Origin: an uncultured Collinsella sp.
GTDB lineage: Bacteria; Actinomycetota; Coriobacteriia; Coriobacteriales; Coriobacteriaceae
DNA length: 5,412 bases
Reading direction: 5' to 3'
Assembly: GCA_937926755.1 (NCBI GenBank)
Contig: CALBBA010000160.1
Span: 1 to 5,412, forward strand
Positions 5,179 to 5,412 of this stretch are shown here, piece after piece (within the stretch, counting starts at the first letter, position 1; every line of letters begins with the position of its first letter). Position numbers and translations under genes: made by a program. The notes beneath the pieces were generated by a model. That model worked only from the letters and a program-made list of their open reading frames with translations. It did no database searches and was not told where the DNA came from.

Positions 5179-5412
5179 CTAGTTCCTCTTAAAAAGATTC
5201 CTCGTGTACACCTTGTCCGCCACATCTGCGAGCTCGTCGCCGCAGCGGTTGGCGACGATCACGTCGCAGCCGATATTGAAGGCCTCCAGGTCGTGGGTCG
5301 CCTCGGAGCCGAAGAACTCCGGCGCGTCCTGCGTGGGCTCATTAACCACCACGGACAGTTCTTGGCCTTCACGCGCTTCATGATACCCTGGATGGAACTC
5401 ACTCGGAGGGAA
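5179..5412 (-). pseudogene. ugd: UDP-glucose 6-dehydrogenase, C-terminal part with frameshift
   Basis: This is the 3' end of ugd, which makes UDP-glucuronate from UDP-glucose with two NAD+ for capsule, exopolysaccharide or other glycans. One frame (5361-5411) gives SSIQGIMKRVKAK, a conserved stretch of the C-terminal domain. Another (5179-5360) gives NEPTQDAPEFFGSEATHDLE, then DVIVANRCGDELADVADKVY and TRNLFKRN before the TAG at 5179-5181. The two frames join with correct spacing if one G is restored after the AAG at 5361-5363, so a single-base deletion splits the gene. Known Ugd proteins read KAKG-V-x-V-x-x-YEP across this point; here the second half gives ELSVVVNEP. NRC replaces the more usual NRW or NRM. 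The rest lies outside the window. The lesion may be a true mutation or a sequencing or assembly error. Identity is firm; loss of function is not. Confidence 0.85.

Overview
The window looks like a variable, accessory stretch of a Gram-positive genome, most likely an actinobacterium of the Coriobacteriia (Collinsella/Olsenella type). That placement is an inference. It rests on a GC-rich surface-protein gene with a sortase-like C-terminus, a UDP-glucose dehydrogenase tail that reads like Coriobacteriia versions from memory, and lower-GC neighbours that look imported. All supported genes lie on the minus strand, so transcription runs from high to low coordinates.

From the right edge leftwards: (1) 5179-5412 holds the C-terminal end of UDP-glucose 6-dehydrogenase (ugd), usually part of a capsule or exopolysaccharide locus. 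It carries an apparent one-base deletion and is followed by a long perfect hairpin at 5082-5121 that probably ends the transcript. (2) 3137-4927 is a 596-residue KAP-like P-loop NTPase with clear Walker A and Walker B motifs, a class common in defence islands. (3) 1820-2920 is a very GC-rich gene for a secreted, beta-helix-like surface protein with signal peptide, low-complexity wall-spanning region and an atypical LPKTT sorting motif. (4) 1383-1819 is a low-information spacer with a weak reading frame, a long inverted repeat and a 9-bp direct repeat. (5) 519-1382 encodes an unrecognised 287-residue membrane-anchored protein. (6) 34-429 is a type III toxin-antitoxin locus of the ToxN/CptN/TenpN group: a promoter candidate, a short RNA with a predicted H-type pseudoknot, a Rho-independent terminator, then a toxin gene with its own Shine-Dalgarno sequence. 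The toxin stops after 92 codons, well short of the family's usual size.

The most notable element is the compact type III TA locus. Its RNA appears to hold only one full pseudoknot unit instead of a repeat array, and the toxin appears C-terminally truncated. Together with the KAP-like NTPase and the unknown membrane-anchored protein, the window resembles a small defence or decaying mobile island beside a polysaccharide locus. No transposase, integrase, tRNA, rRNA or CRISPR array was found.
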